A DNA stretch of 59,418 nucleotides from positions 1 through 59,418 of the forward strand of contig JASLDM010000043.1 in the NCBI GenBank assembly GCA_030151565.1. Reading direction: 5' to 3'. A program made the position numbers and the translations under genes. Shown one piece after another: positions 15,758-24,741 of this stretch. This DNA comes from Flavobacterium sp. (GTDB lineage: Bacteria > Bacteroidota > Bacteroidia > Flavobacteriales > Flavobacteriaceae). Under the pieces are notes generated by a model, which was given only the letters and a program-made list of their open reading frames with translations, made no database searches and was not told where the DNA came from. The stretch's first letter is position 1. Every line of letters begins with the position of its first letter.

Positions 15758-17196
15758 TACATTGCGAATTTTTTATTGATATCGTCATGATATTTTTTAA
15801 ACTGTTTATCAGTTTCAATCAAGTTGTCAATAGTTTTGCAAGCGTGTAATACAGTTGCGTGATCGCGGTTTCCTATTTCAGATCCAATACTAGCAAGTGA
15901 TGCTTTTGTGTATTTTTTAGCAAAAAACATAGCTAATTGTCTTGCTTGTACAATATGTCTTTTTCTGGTTTTTGAACACAGCGTTTCTGTATCCATATCG
16001 AAATAACTAGAGACTACATTTTGTATATAATCGATTGTAATTTCTTTTTTTACGTTTTTTACAAACTTTTCAACAACTTGTTTTGCAAGTTCAAGAGTAA
16101 CTTCTCTTTTGTTGAATGAAGACTGTGCTATTAATGAAATAATAGCTCCTTCAAGTTCTCTAATGTTTGTTTTTACGTTTTTTGCTACATACTCGATGAT
16201 ATCTTCTGGCATTTCTACACCATCTCTATAAAGGATGCCCTTTAGAATGTTTATTCTGGTTTCTAATTCTGGGTGCTGAATTTCAGCAGAAAGCCCCCAT
16301 TTGAAACGAGATAGTAAACGTTGTTCAATATCTTGCATATCTACAGGAGCCTTATCGGAAGTTAAGATAACTTGTTTTCCATTTTGATGTAGGTAATTAA
16401 AGATATGGAAGAAGACATCTTGTGTTCCTGTTTTACCAGATAAGAACTGAATATCATCAACAATTAATACATCTATTAATTGGTAAAAATAGATAAAGTC
16501 GTTTCTAGTTTGTTTTCGAACCGAGTCTACGTATTGTTGTGTAAATACTTCCGCAGAAATATATAATACTGTTTTCTCAGGATAAAGATCTTTTATTTCT
16601 ACTCCGATAGCGTGTGCTAAATGTGTTTTACCTAGACCAACTCCTCCAAAAAACAAAAGTGGATTGAATGAAGTTCCTCCAGGTTTGTTGGCAACAGCCA
16701 AACCAGCAGAACGTGCTAGTCTGTTTGAATCACCTTCTAAGAAATTATCAAAACTATAGTTTGAGTTTAATTGAGATTCGATTTTTACATTTCGAATGCC
16801 TGGAATAACAAAAGGGTTTTTTAATTCAGGATTTTTATTCTGAACAGGTACGTCTAACTCTTGTGTTCGTACAGGAGCACGCTGTGCGCTTGGCAATTGT
16901 TCCGTATAAGGTTGTTTATTGCCAGAAGCGTTTTCCATCTGGATTTTATATAATAACTTTGCTCCAGAACCCAATTCTTTTGTAAGTGCAACTTTAAGAA
17001 TTTTGACATAATGCTCCTCTAGCCACTCGTAAAAGAATTTACTAGGGACTTGTATATACAATGCATTCTCCGTAAGCTCTATTGCTTGGATAGGTTCAAA
17101 CCAAGTTTTAAAAGCTTGTTCTTGAATATTGTCCTGGATGAAACTAAGACAATTATTCCAAACAGATTCAGCTGTCTTATTAGTATAATTGAGCAT
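15757..17196 (-). CDS. dnaA: chromosomal replication initiator protein DnaA
   Basis: A 479-residue AAA+ initiator that binds DnaA boxes and opens oriC. An N-terminal helicase-loading domain (residues 1-85) is followed by a variable linker. The AAA+ core has Walker A GGVGLGKTHLAHAIG, Walker B LIVDDIQFLSGK and the sensor LTSDKAP. The C-terminal signature RDHATVLHACKTI is the DnaA-box-binding helix. The first ATG (ending at 17196) gives the standard MLNYTNKTAESVWNNCL start. I see no cluster of DnaA boxes in the flanks, so the origin is probably elsewhere. Confidence 0.97.
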   Translation of the reverse strand: MLNYTNKTAESVWNNCLSFIQDNIQEQAFKTWFEPIQAIELTENALYIQVPSKFFYEWLEEHYVKILKVALTKELGSGAKLLYKIQMENASGNKQPYTEQLPSAQRAPVRTQELDVPVQNKNPELKNPFVIPGIRNVKIESQLNSNYSFDNFLEGDSNRLARSAGLAVANKPGGTSFNPLLFFGGVGLGKTHLAHAIGVEIKDLYPEKTVLYISAEVFTQQYVDSVRKQTRNDFIYFYQLIDVLIVDDIQFLSGKTGTQDVFFHIFNYLHQNGKQVILTSDKAPVDMQDIEQRLLSRFKWGLSAEIQHPELETRINILKGILYRDGVEMPEDIIEYVAKNVKTNIRELEGAIISLIAQSSFNKREVTLELAKQVVEKFVKNVKKEITIDYIQNVVSSYFDMDTETLCSKTRKRHIVQARQLAMFFAKKYTKASLASIGSEIGNRDHATVLHACKTIDNLIETDKQFKKYHDDINKKFAM

Positions 17197-17377
17197 TTTA
17201 AATTTTCTTAAAAAAGTTACTTTTTCAGACTGTTTTTAGAGATAAAAAAAGTCTTGTTTGGGAAGACAAATATGTGAACAATTTTCGTTTTAAAAAAATG
17301 TTTTGTTCATTGTATTTGTCAAAAAAAAAATGTAAGTACTTATAATTTTTGAACTGAACAAATATAAACAATTTATT

Positions 17378-17779
17378 ATGGAAAAACATAACATTCAAGT
17401 TCGTGTTCGCTATGCTGAAACGGACCAAATGGGAGTAGTTTACCACGGAAATTACGCTCAGTATTTTGAGATAGGACGCGTGGAATGGCTTAGAAACCTT
17501 GGGGTTTCGTATAAAAAGATGGAAGAAATGGGGGTGATGCTTCCCGTGGTATCTTTAAGTGTGAATTATAAAAAACCAGCAAGATATGATGAGCTATTAA
17601 CTGTTAAAACGATCTTTAAATCGCAGTCTGCGGTTCGCATAGAATTTGACTATGAAATATACAATGAGCAAGAAGAGTTATTAACAACTGCTACTAGTAT
17701 TTTAGTGTTTGTAGATATGAAAACAGGCCGTCCAATAGCACCTCCAAGCTATATTAAAGAACAGTTAAAAAAAATATAA
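17378..17779 (+). CDS. acyl-CoA thioesterase, YbgC/4HBT family
   Basis: A 133-residue hotdog-fold protein. RVRYAETDQMGVVYHGNYAQ and FEIGRVEWLR hold the 4-hydroxybenzoyl-CoA thioesterase motif with the catalytic Asp (ETDQMG). YbgC enzymes hydrolyse short or medium acyl-CoA and in proteobacteria associate with the Tol-Pal envelope machinery; here no tol genes are near. It diverges from dnaA across 181 AT-rich bases, which should hold promoters for both. Confidence 0.9.
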   Translation: MEKHNIQVRVRYAETDQMGVVYHGNYAQYFEIGRVEWLRNLGVSYKKMEEMGVMLPVVSLSVNYKKPARYDELLTVKTIFKSQSAVRIEFDYEIYNEQEELLTTATSILVFVDMKTGRPIAPPSYIKEQLKKI

Positions 17780-17841
17780 AAATAGAGTTGTTGCAGATAA
17801 TTTATTAGATATTAGTTTTCTTTAATGCTAATCCTTTATTT

Positions 17842-18570
17842 ATGGTTTCTCGAGTAGTCTATTTGTTGATTTTGCTTTTAAGCTTTTTTATGAGTTATGC
17901 TCAAAGTCCAGAATTAATTGATGGACGAGTACGTGGGGTAAATGGAGAAGATGTTAAAGTACAAATTGAGAATGGACGATCTGGAAAAAAAGTAAATTCT
18001 GATTCAACTGGTTTTTTTTCTATTGTTGTAGAAGAAGGGGATATACTTAATTTTAGTGCCTCAGGTTTGGAACCTAAAATATATATTATAAATAAAACAG
18101 ATTTAGAAAATGGAAGCATAAGTGTGTATTTATCTCGTCCAAATGAGAGCTTAGAAGAAATTGTTATTTCTAAAAAGTTGTTTGCTGATGGAGCTTTTGG
18201 TGAAGGGATTAAAACTTATACACCTGCCCAACGGAAATATCGAAGTGCAAGTACTTCTCTTTTTAGAATTACGGAAGGCGAGCCTACTAAAATAGGTTTA
18301 GATCCAATTTTTAATATCTTAAACGGAAAGAAAAAGAGATTGAAGAAAGCCATGCTATATGAAGCTCAAGAGTTAGCAAGCGATACGTTTTATGAATATT
18401 ATTCTAAAGAGGATTTGATAAGCAAGTTTAATATTCCAGAAGATCACGTAATGAGTTTTGTTTATTTTGTTGTGCTTCAAGAGGATTATAAACAAGTTAA
18501 TTTAGAACGATCTACTAAATATGACTTATTTCTGGCTGTTTTATATGAACGCTATTTGAGTTTTTTATAA
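17842..18570 (+). CDS. secreted protein with carboxypeptidase-D regulatory-like domain
   Basis: A 242-residue protein with an N-terminal signal peptide (about residues 1-20, ending SYAQ). Next comes a beta-rich segment (about 25-95) with IDGRVRGVNGEDVKVQIE, DSTGFFSIVVEEGDILNFSA and the ending LEEIVISKK. That pattern is the carboxypeptidase regulatory-like fold usually found at the front of TonB-dependent receptors and surface proteins of Bacteroidota. The rest (about 110-242) is helical, without a barrel or plug. Exported, probably periplasmic; function unknown. It lies 62 bases after the thioesterase and may share its transcript. Confidence 0.8.
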   Translation: MVSRVVYLLILLLSFFMSYAQSPELIDGRVRGVNGEDVKVQIENGRSGKKVNSDSTGFFSIVVEEGDILNFSASGLEPKIYIINKTDLENGSISVYLSRPNESLEEIVISKKLFADGAFGEGIKTYTPAQRKYRSASTSLFRITEGEPTKIGLDPIFNILNGKKKRLKKAMLYEAQELASDTFYEYYSKEDLISKFNIPEDHVMSFVYFVVLQEDYKQVNLERSTKYDLFLAVLYERYLSFL

Positions 18571-18601
18571 AAAGCCAGAAAGTGATTGTAGATTAGTTAG
18601 G

Positions 18602-19237
18602 CTACTCGTCGCAGTTTTGTGTTTCCAAATCATCTTCAGTAATTACTTTTACTTCATATAATGGGATAAATGCCTCCAAAGCTGCATGATAATCTTTTTT
18701 GCGAATCGACAATGTGATTTCACAGTTTAGATTCATCTTTTGTGAAATTATATTTAAGTTTTTTTCTTTTATGACACGCATAACTTTGTTCATGTCTTTA
18801 TATTCAAACTGAACAATAAACTCTTTATCGATTGTTTTTTCTACAATAAATGCTTCTTCTAAAGCCATTTGTGCAGCAGCTCGATATGCTGTAATTAAAC
18901 CACCTACTCCTAGTTTAATACCTCCGAAATACCGAACAACTATGATCAAAATGTCTGTAACTTCAAACGATTGAATTTGTCCATAAATAGGCATGCCTGC
19001 TGTATTGCTAGGTTCACCGTCGTCATTTGCTCTAAAGTAAATTTTTTCTGCGCCTAACTGATAAGCGTAGCACCAATGTCGAGCTGTATGATGTTGTTTT
19101 TTTATGGATTCTAAATGTAGTTTTACGTCCTCTTCATTTTTAACTGGAAAAGCATATCCAAAAAATTTGCTGTTTTTTTCTTTGTAAAGAACTTCTTCTG
19201 AAGGTATGTCAATGGTGTTGTAAAAATCTTTTTCCAA
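18602..19237 (-). CDS. yigZ: YigZ/IMPACT family protein
   Basis: A 211-residue protein of the UPF0029 group. It has KNSKFFGYAFPVKNEEDV near the start, HTARHWCYAYQLG, the NDDGEPSNTAGMPI core and VVRYFGGIKLGVGGLITAYR. Bacterial YigZ is related to eukaryotic IMPACT, which modulates Gcn2, but its bacterial role is not settled. The only possible start is TTG at 19237: going upstream in frame one meets only Lys, Lys and Asp codons and then a stop. The gene begins 4 bases after the ribD stop, so it is surely translated from the same mRNA. Confidence 0.9.
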   Translation of the reverse strand: MEKDFYNTIDIPSEEVLYKEKNSKFFGYAFPVKNEEDVKLHLESIKKQHHTARHWCYAYQLGAEKIYFRANDDGEPSNTAGMPIYGQIQSFEVTDILIIVVRYFGGIKLGVGGLITAYRAAAQMALEEAFIVEKTIDKEFIVQFEYKDMNKVMRVIKEKNLNIISQKMNLNCEITLSIRKKDYHAALEAFIPLYEVKVITEDDLETQNCDE

Positions 19238-19241
19238 TTTT

Positions 19242-20288
19242 TTATCTTTTTAAGGGATAAATATATTCAAGAGTATTATTCTCGATTACTATTGTTTCTG
19301 TACTGCTATATTTTTTTATTTTTGGGGCTTGTATGCCTTCGTAGAGATGTTCATATGAAGTGAAAACACGCGCTTCATCCCATAAATTTAGATCGATAAA
19401 TTCCTGAATAGTGCGACGTCCACCTTCGATGACAATTGAAGGAATGTTTAAGTCATATAGAATAGAACAAATTTGTGGGATTATTGGGATTGAAAAATCA
19501 ATCCTGATATAAGTCAAGTTGTGGGTGTTTTTTAAAATTTTGTTTTCTGTGATACAGATTGTAGGTAGTGATTGATCTTTTAGATTAAAATCATCGGGTA
19601 CGCTTCCTTTTCTATCGATATAGATTCTAATAGGGTTTTTACCAAACCAACTTCGAGTGCTTAATGTTGGATTATCGTCTAATACAGTTTGTGTTCCTAC
19701 TAGAAAAGCCGATTCTTCACTTCGCCATTTATGTACTAATTGTAGTGAATAGACGTTTGAAATCCAAAATGGAGCTGTAACGTTTTTTTTTAGAGGAGCG
19801 ATAAGGCCGTCTTGGGTTTGAGCCCATTTTAAAATAATATAAGGGCGTTTTTGCTCGTGAAAAGTAAAAAAACGCTTGTTTATATCTTCACATTCCTTTT
19901 CTAAAACTCCGATAATAACGTCAATTCCAGCTGCTTTTAGTTTTTTGATTCCTTGTCCGCAAACTTTTGCAAAGGGATCTTGAATACCAATAACTACTTT
20001 GGGGATTTTTTTTTCAATAATTAAATCTGCACAAGGTGGCGTTTTTCCAAAATGACTGCAAGGCTCTAAGCTTACATAGAGTATAGATTCTTTTAAAAGT
20101 TCAGGATTCTTAACGGCATTTATAGCGTTTACTTCTGCATGTGGCCCCCCGTATTTTGAAGTAGCACCTTCACCGATTATTTGATCTTTATAAACCAAAA
20201 CAGCGCCAACAGAAGGATTTGGTAACGCTTCGAATATACCTGTTTTAGCTAATTGTAAACAGCGAGAGATGTAAAATTCATTTTTTTC
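19242..20288 (-). CDS. ribD: bifunctional riboflavin biosynthesis protein RibD
   Basis: It carries out the pyrimidine deaminase and the reductase steps of riboflavin synthesis. The N-terminal deaminase has the zinc site HAEVNAI and LEPCSHFGKTPPC. The C-terminal reductase has FLVGTQTVLDDNPTLSTR and PSIVIEGGRRTIQEF. No ATG is available at the 5' end. TTG at 20318 overlaps a perfect -7 box (20323-20316) and so would not be in the transcript; TTG at 20288 gives LEKNEFYISRCLQLA, a normal RibD start, and about 348 residues. I chose 20288. yigZ follows immediately. Confidence 0.92.
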   Translation of the reverse strand, partial: EKNEFYISRCLQLAKTGIFEALPNPSVGAVLVYKDQIIGEGATSKYGGPHAEVNAINAVKNPELLKESILYVSLEPCSHFGKTPPCADLIIEKKIPKVVIGIQDPFAKVCGQGIKKLKAAGIDVIIGVLEKECEDINKRFFTFHEQKRPYIILKWAQTQDGLIAPLKKNVTAPFWISNVYSLQLVHKWRSEESAFLVGTQTVLDDNPTLSTRSWFGKNPIRIYIDRKGSVPDDFNLKDQSLPTICITENKILKNTHNLTYIRIDFSIPIIPQICSILYDLNIPSIVIEGGRRTIQEFIDLNLWDEARVFTSYEHLYEGIQAPKIKKYSSTETIVIENNTLEYIYPLKR

Positions 20289-20315
20289 CAAAATCGATAA
20301 TAATGTATCTTTACA

Positions 20316-20323
20316 CAAAATTA
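20316..20323 (-). promoter_or_regulatory. predicted -7 box for ribD-yigZ
   Basis: TAATTTTG on the minus strand is an exact TAnnTTTG match. A start of transcription about 7 bases on would leave a short leader before the TTG at 20288. No clear -33 TTTG is seen upstream. Confidence 0.45.
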
Positions 20324-20363
20324 CACTTTTTAATTTTAATAAGTGATTTTATCCGTTTATACT

Positions 20364-21206
20364 ATGACCATAAAGACCTTTAAAGCCTGTTTTATAGAAA
20401 AATTACGAGGGGAGTATGATATCGAAGAAATCGAGGGTTTTTTCCTTATTTGCTTAGAATATATAGAACATAAAAAGCGATTTGATTTGATGTTAAATCC
20501 TGAATTAGAGGTTTCTGATTTGGAAAAATGGGAAGAGGTCCTCAATCAACTTAAAGAACATCGTCCGATTCAATATATTTTTGAAAAAACCTTTTTTTAT
20601 GGATTACCTTTTATTATCCGAGAAGGGGTTTTGATTCCGAGACCTGAAACAGAAGAATTGGTCGAGTGGATTTTGAGTAGTGTTCCTAAAGGTAAGTCAT
20701 TGAGGGTTTTAGATATCGGAACAGGAAGTGGATGTATTGCAATTAGTTTGGCTAAAAACTTGCCACTTGCTTCTGTTTATGCACTTGATGTCTCAGAATC
20801 GGCATTGGAAATTGCGAAACAGAATGCCTCTAAAAATAATGTAGACATCACTTTTTTGAAAAAAGATATTTTAATTGAAGCTCAATTGTTGGATCAATTT
20901 GATGTAATTGTGTCTAATCCTCCTTATGTTCGGAACTTAGAAAAAATAGAGATCCAAAAAAACGTTTTGAATTATGAGCCTCATTTGGCTTTATTCGTTT
21001 CAGATGATAAAGCACTTATTTTTTATGAAAAAATAGCGAGTTTGGCTGATAATAATTTACAATCTGAAGGGATGTTGTTTTTTGAAATAAATCAATATTT
21101 AGGAAAAGAAACATTGGCTTTATTTGAAGGATTATCTTTTAAATCTGTAGAATTACGTCGTGATATGATGCAAAATGATCGAATGATTCGTGCTATAAAA
21201 AAATAA
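20364..21206 (+). CDS. prmC: release factor glutamine methyltransferase
   Basis: PrmC (HemK) methylates the glutamine of the GGQ motif in RF1 and RF2. This 280-residue protein has the N-terminal helical domain, the linker RPIQYIFEKTFFYGL, RPETEELVEW, the SAM-binding VLDIGTGSGCIAISLAK and the diagnostic VSNPPYV (NPPY) motif. I start it at the ATG at 20364 (MTIKTFKACF); a GTG at 20343 would add seven residues without family support. The substrate RF2 gene is about 8 kb away. Divergent from ribD. Confidence 0.93.
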   Translation: MTIKTFKACFIEKLRGEYDIEEIEGFFLICLEYIEHKKRFDLMLNPELEVSDLEKWEEVLNQLKEHRPIQYIFEKTFFYGLPFIIREGVLIPRPETEELVEWILSSVPKGKSLRVLDIGTGSGCIAISLAKNLPLASVYALDVSESALEIAKQNASKNNVDITFLKKDILIEAQLLDQFDVIVSNPPYVRNLEKIEIQKNVLNYEPHLALFVSDDKALIFYEKIASLADNNLQSEGMLFFEINQYLGKETLALFEGLSFKSVELRRDMMQNDRMIRAIKK

Positions 21207-21350
21207 TAAACTTTAAGGATCAATGGTTTTTTTTCGAGAATTTGAAAATTAATGTAAAAGTAGCAAGTAAGCATTTTTAACTCCTTACTAATTAAGTTTC
21301 TATATTGATTACTTTCATTTAACTTTAGAGTTTTAAACAAATATACCTTT

Positions 21351-23891
21351 ATGAAAAAACAATTACTTTGTGCAGCTGTTGCTTTTGTTTTGCAGACTAT
21401 TGCTTATTCTCAGATATCTAGTTTACCACCAAGTTATACTGTAGAATCCACTGCGTCTTTGACTCCTATTTTTAGAGCTGAAAGAGAACGTTTGCATAAC
21501 TTAGTACATACCAAACTAGATTTGAAGTTCGATTATCAAAAGCAATATGTTTTAGGAGAGGCTTGGTTAACTTTAAAGCCACATTTTTACGCGAGTAGTT
21601 CGTTAGAGTTGGATGCTAAGTATATGGATATTCATGAGGTTATATTGATTTCTGATTCGAATCAAAAGAAGTTGAGTTTTAGTTATGATAAATTAAAACT
21701 ACAAATAGATTTAGGGCAAATATTTTCAAAAGAAGAGCAATTTACTATTTATATTAAATACACTGCAAAACCTAATGAAGTTGAGCAGGAAGGTAGTGCC
21801 GCGATTCATGATGCCAAAGGACTTTATTTTATAAATCCGTTAGGAGATGAAGTAGGTACGCCTACGCAGATTTGGACCCAAGGAGAAACAGAGTCCTCTT
21901 CTTGTTGGTTTCCTACTATTGATTCTACAAATCAAAAAACGTCACAAGAAATTTATCTTACTTATCCTAAAAAATATGTTTCACTATCTAATGGTTCTTT
22001 GATTTCTACAAAAGAAAACTCTGATGATACAAAAACGGATTACTGGAAGTTTGATGACAAGCATGCGCCTTATCTATTTTTTGTCGGAATTGGAGATTAT
22101 GCAGTTATAGAGGATTCTTGGAAAGGTATTGAGGTTTCATATTACGTTGAGCCTGAATTCAAAGAATATGCTCGCGACATCTTTGGGAATACTCCTGAAA
22201 TGATGCAATTTTTCTCTGATTTACTAGATTATCCTTATCCTTGGGAGAAATATTCACAAATGACCGCACGTGAATATGTAAGCGGCGCTATGGAAAACAC
22301 CACAGCTTCCCTTTTTAATTATGGAGTTCAACAGAAACCTGGACAATTAATTGATGAGAATTCTGCAGAAACGGTCATTGCACACGAATTATTTCACCAT
22401 TGGTTTGGCGATTTGGTTACTGCTGAAAACTGGACTAATTTGGCATTAAATGAGGCTTTTGCGAATTATTCTGAATATTTATGGGTTGAATATAAGTATG
22501 GAAAAGAACAAGCGGATGAATATTTGAATACGCAATTGAATAGTTATTTTATGGGTGATAATGTTGATAAAACACTTATTAGAATGCACTATAAATCAAG
22601 GGAAGATATGTTTGATGCAGTTACATACAATAAAGGTGGGGCGATTTTACATATGTTGCGTGCTTATTTGGGTGATGAAGCTTTTTTTAAAGGATTAAAT
22701 AAATATTTAGTAACCAATAAGTATGGAAAAGCTGAAGTATCTCAATTGAGAATCGCTTTGGAGGAAGTTAGCGGAAGAGATTTGAATTGGTTTTTTAATC
22801 AATGGTTTATGGGGAGTGGACATCCAAAATTGACTTTTCATTCACAATACGATGCAGAACAGAAAAAACTATCAGTAGAAGTTATACAGACGGGTGAGTT
22901 GTTATTTGAATTTCCTTATACAATCGATATTGTAACTAAAAAGGGGGTTGCACGTAAACAGTTTTGGGTTTCTAAACAAAAACATAATTCTGTTTCTTTT
23001 GACGTTGCAACTCCTCCGGAGGTTGTTATAGCTAATGCAGATCAAATATTAATTTCTGAGCTTGAGGATTTAAAGAATACGACTGTTTTTGCGAAACAAT
23101 ATAAATATGGGAAAGAAAACTTTAATGCAAGAAAAGATGCCTTAGAGGCACTGGCGAAAGTACAGACTACAGAATCAGAAGCATTAAAGGTAATTTTAGA
23201 AGCACTTCAAGATCCGTATGAAGGTATTCGAATTGAGGCAATTAATTTACTTGATTTGAATACAATTGAAGTTGTTGATCAAGCGAAGCCAATATTGAAA
23301 AAGTTAGCATTGGATGATTCCAAGACTAAAGTACAAGCTCAAGCAATTCAAGCTTTAACTTACGCTAATGTTGTTGATAAAAAGATATTAGATCAAGCGT
23401 TTGAAAGTGTCTCTTTTAGAGTGAAAGCAGCTGCAATTGATGGATTACTAACCTTAGATGATCAGTTTGTAAATCAAATTCCTGGAGATTTAGATAAGGA
23501 AGTGGTGAAATTAAGTTCTAAACTGATTGCGGTATCAATGCCTAAATGGATAGCTGAAAATCAATTGGATAAGGCTGATTTAATCGCAGAGCAGGTAGCG
23601 ATGTACATCTTTATTAAATTTCAAGATCAAGATCTTGGTAATGCGATGGAAGAGGGGTTTAAATGGATTATGGCTAATAATACGTCTAAAGCAACAGAAG
23701 TAATAGCTCAAATTCACGAAGGTTATTTTGAGTATTTTAAAAAAATGAATCCCGATGCAGGACAAGGAATTCGAATCATGGCTCGAGAAGCACTGCGAAT
23801 CAAACAAAATGCATGGGAAAAGAATCCTACAAATGCACTAAAAAAGCAAGTGGAAAGACTGGAGCAAGTAGTTAAAGCTATAGAGCAATAG
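21351..23891 (+). CDS. M1 family metallo-aminopeptidase, exported
   Basis: An 846-residue zinc peptidase. A signal peptide (residues 1-20, ending AYSQ) sends it to the periplasm or outer face. GAMEN (residues 312-316) is the exopeptidase substrate motif. HELFHHWFGD gives the zinc ligands His345 and His349 with catalytic Glu346, and NEAFA supplies the third ligand, Glu368. After about residue 560 comes a long helical region with HEAT-like repeats (for example EALAKVQTTESEALKVILEA and DPYEGIRIEAINLL) instead of the short ERAP-type C-terminal domain. It releases N-terminal residues from peptides and probably feeds peptide scavenging. It is transcribed alone. Confidence 0.93.
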   Translation: MKKQLLCAAVAFVLQTIAYSQISSLPPSYTVESTASLTPIFRAERERLHNLVHTKLDLKFDYQKQYVLGEAWLTLKPHFYASSSLELDAKYMDIHEVILISDSNQKKLSFSYDKLKLQIDLGQIFSKEEQFTIYIKYTAKPNEVEQEGSAAIHDAKGLYFINPLGDEVGTPTQIWTQGETESSSCWFPTIDSTNQKTSQEIYLTYPKKYVSLSNGSLISTKENSDDTKTDYWKFDDKHAPYLFFVGIGDYAVIEDSWKGIEVSYYVEPEFKEYARDIFGNTPEMMQFFSDLLDYPYPWEKYSQMTAREYVSGAMENTTASLFNYGVQQKPGQLIDENSAETVIAHELFHHWFGDLVTAENWTNLALNEAFANYSEYLWVEYKYGKEQADEYLNTQLNSYFMGDNVDKTLIRMHYKSREDMFDAVTYNKGGAILHMLRAYLGDEAFFKGLNKYLVTNKYGKAEVSQLRIALEEVSGRDLNWFFNQWFMGSGHPKLTFHSQYDAEQKKLSVEVIQTGELLFEFPYTIDIVTKKGVARKQFWVSKQKHNSVSFDVATPPEVVIANADQILISELEDLKNTTVFAKQYKYGKENFNARKDALEALAKVQTTESEALKVILEALQDPYEGIRIEAINLLDLNTIEVVDQAKPILKKLALDDSKTKVQAQAIQALTYANVVDKKILDQAFESVSFRVKAAAIDGLLTLDDQFVNQIPGDLDKEVVKLSSKLIAVSMPKWIAENQLDKADLIAEQVAMYIFIKFQDQDLGNAMEEGFKWIMANNTSKATEVIAQIHEGYFEYFKKMNPDAGQGIRIMAREALRIKQNAWEKNPTNALKKQVERLEQVVKAIEQ

Positions 23892-23940
23892 TTTGATAAA
23901 CTTTATTTGAAAATTAAAATGATTTTACGTTGAATTGTAC

Positions 23941-23948
23941 TAATTTTG
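23941..23948 (+). promoter_or_regulatory. predicted -7 box for purC
   Basis: TAATTTTG is an exact match to TAnnTTTG, 27 bases before the purC ATG. It argues against a TTG start at 23946, which lies inside the box. Confidence 0.5.
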
Positions 23949-23975
23949 AGCTTTCAACACAACTTAACAATTTAT

Positions 23976-24659
23976 ATGGAATTAATTTATAAAGGGAAGA
24001 CGAAGGATGTTTATAACCTTGAAAATAATCAGGTTTTATTAAAGTTTAAAGACGATGTAACAGGAGAAGACGGTGTTTTTGACCCTGGAGCGAATACAGT
24101 AGGATTAACTATTGAAGGTGCAGGAAAGTCAGGATTAAAAATGACAACATACTTTTTTGAAGTTTTAAATGATTTGGGAATTCCTACTCATTTCATAGCT
24201 TCTGATTTGGATGAGGTAACTATGAAAGTTAAAGCTGCACAAGCTTTTGGAAAAGGCTTAGAAGTTATTTGTAGATACCGCGCAGTAGGTAGTTTTTACC
24301 GTCGTTATGCAGCTTATTGTACAGAAGGTGATGTTTTGGATAGTTTTGTTGAGGTAACGATTAAAGATGATGAAAGAGGAGATCCTACTATTTCTGAAGA
24401 AGCGTTAGAGATGTTGGGGATTTTATCAAATGAGGAGTATGACGTTCTAAAAAATTTGACTAAAAAAATCTGCGCTATCATTAAAGAAGAGTTGGCAAAA
24501 AAAGATTTAGATCTTTATGATATTAAATTAGAATTTGGACGTGATAAAGCTACGAATGAAATTATCTTAATTGATGAAATTTCTGGAGGTAATATGCGTG
24601 TTTATAAAAAAGGAATCTATATTTCTCCATTAGAGTTAGAAAAAGATTTTTTAGGATAG
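23976..24659 (+). CDS. purC: phosphoribosylaminoimidazole-succinocarboxamide synthase
   Basis: SAICAR synthetase, the aspartate-adding step of de novo purine synthesis. The 227-residue protein begins MELIYKGKTKDVYNLENN, the usual SAICAR-synthetase opening strand. It also has VICRYRAVGSFYRRY and LIDEISGGNMRVYKKG near the C terminus. This is the short bacterial type (about 235 residues). It is monocistronic: an M1 peptidase precedes it and a strong terminator follows. purA lies about 9 kb downstream in the window. Confidence 0.95.
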   Translation: MELIYKGKTKDVYNLENNQVLLKFKDDVTGEDGVFDPGANTVGLTIEGAGKSGLKMTTYFFEVLNDLGIPTHFIASDLDEVTMKVKAAQAFGKGLEVICRYRAVGSFYRRYAAYCTEGDVLDSFVEVTIKDDERGDPTISEEALEMLGILSNEEYDVLKNLTKKICAIIKEELAKKDLDLYDIKLEFGRDKATNEIILIDEISGGNMRVYKKGIYISPLELEKDFLG

Positions 24660-24682
24660 TTATCAAATAGTAATGACTATGT

Positions 24683-24728
24683 AAAAAAAAGCGGCAGCTA
24701 AATTTAAATTTAGCTGCCGCTTTTTTTT
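24683..24728 (+). terminator. strong bidirectional terminator between purC and the DUF349 gene
   Basis: A perfect inverted repeat, AGCGGCAGCTAAATTT with its complement, flanked by eight A and eight T. It works for both convergent genes. Confidence 0.95.
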
Positions 24729-24741
24729 ATTAAAATGGAGA

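Noticed and set aside
17197..17377. oriC next to dnaA
   Set aside because: I found only one loose DnaA-box-like 9-mer (TGTGAACAA) and no array; no AT-rich 13-mers beyond the general background.
17225..17446. 73-codon minus-strand frame between dnaA and the thioesterase gene
   Set aside because: Its composition is Phe/Asn/Lys-rich as expected from AT-rich intergenic sequence, and it overlaps the true thioesterase start.
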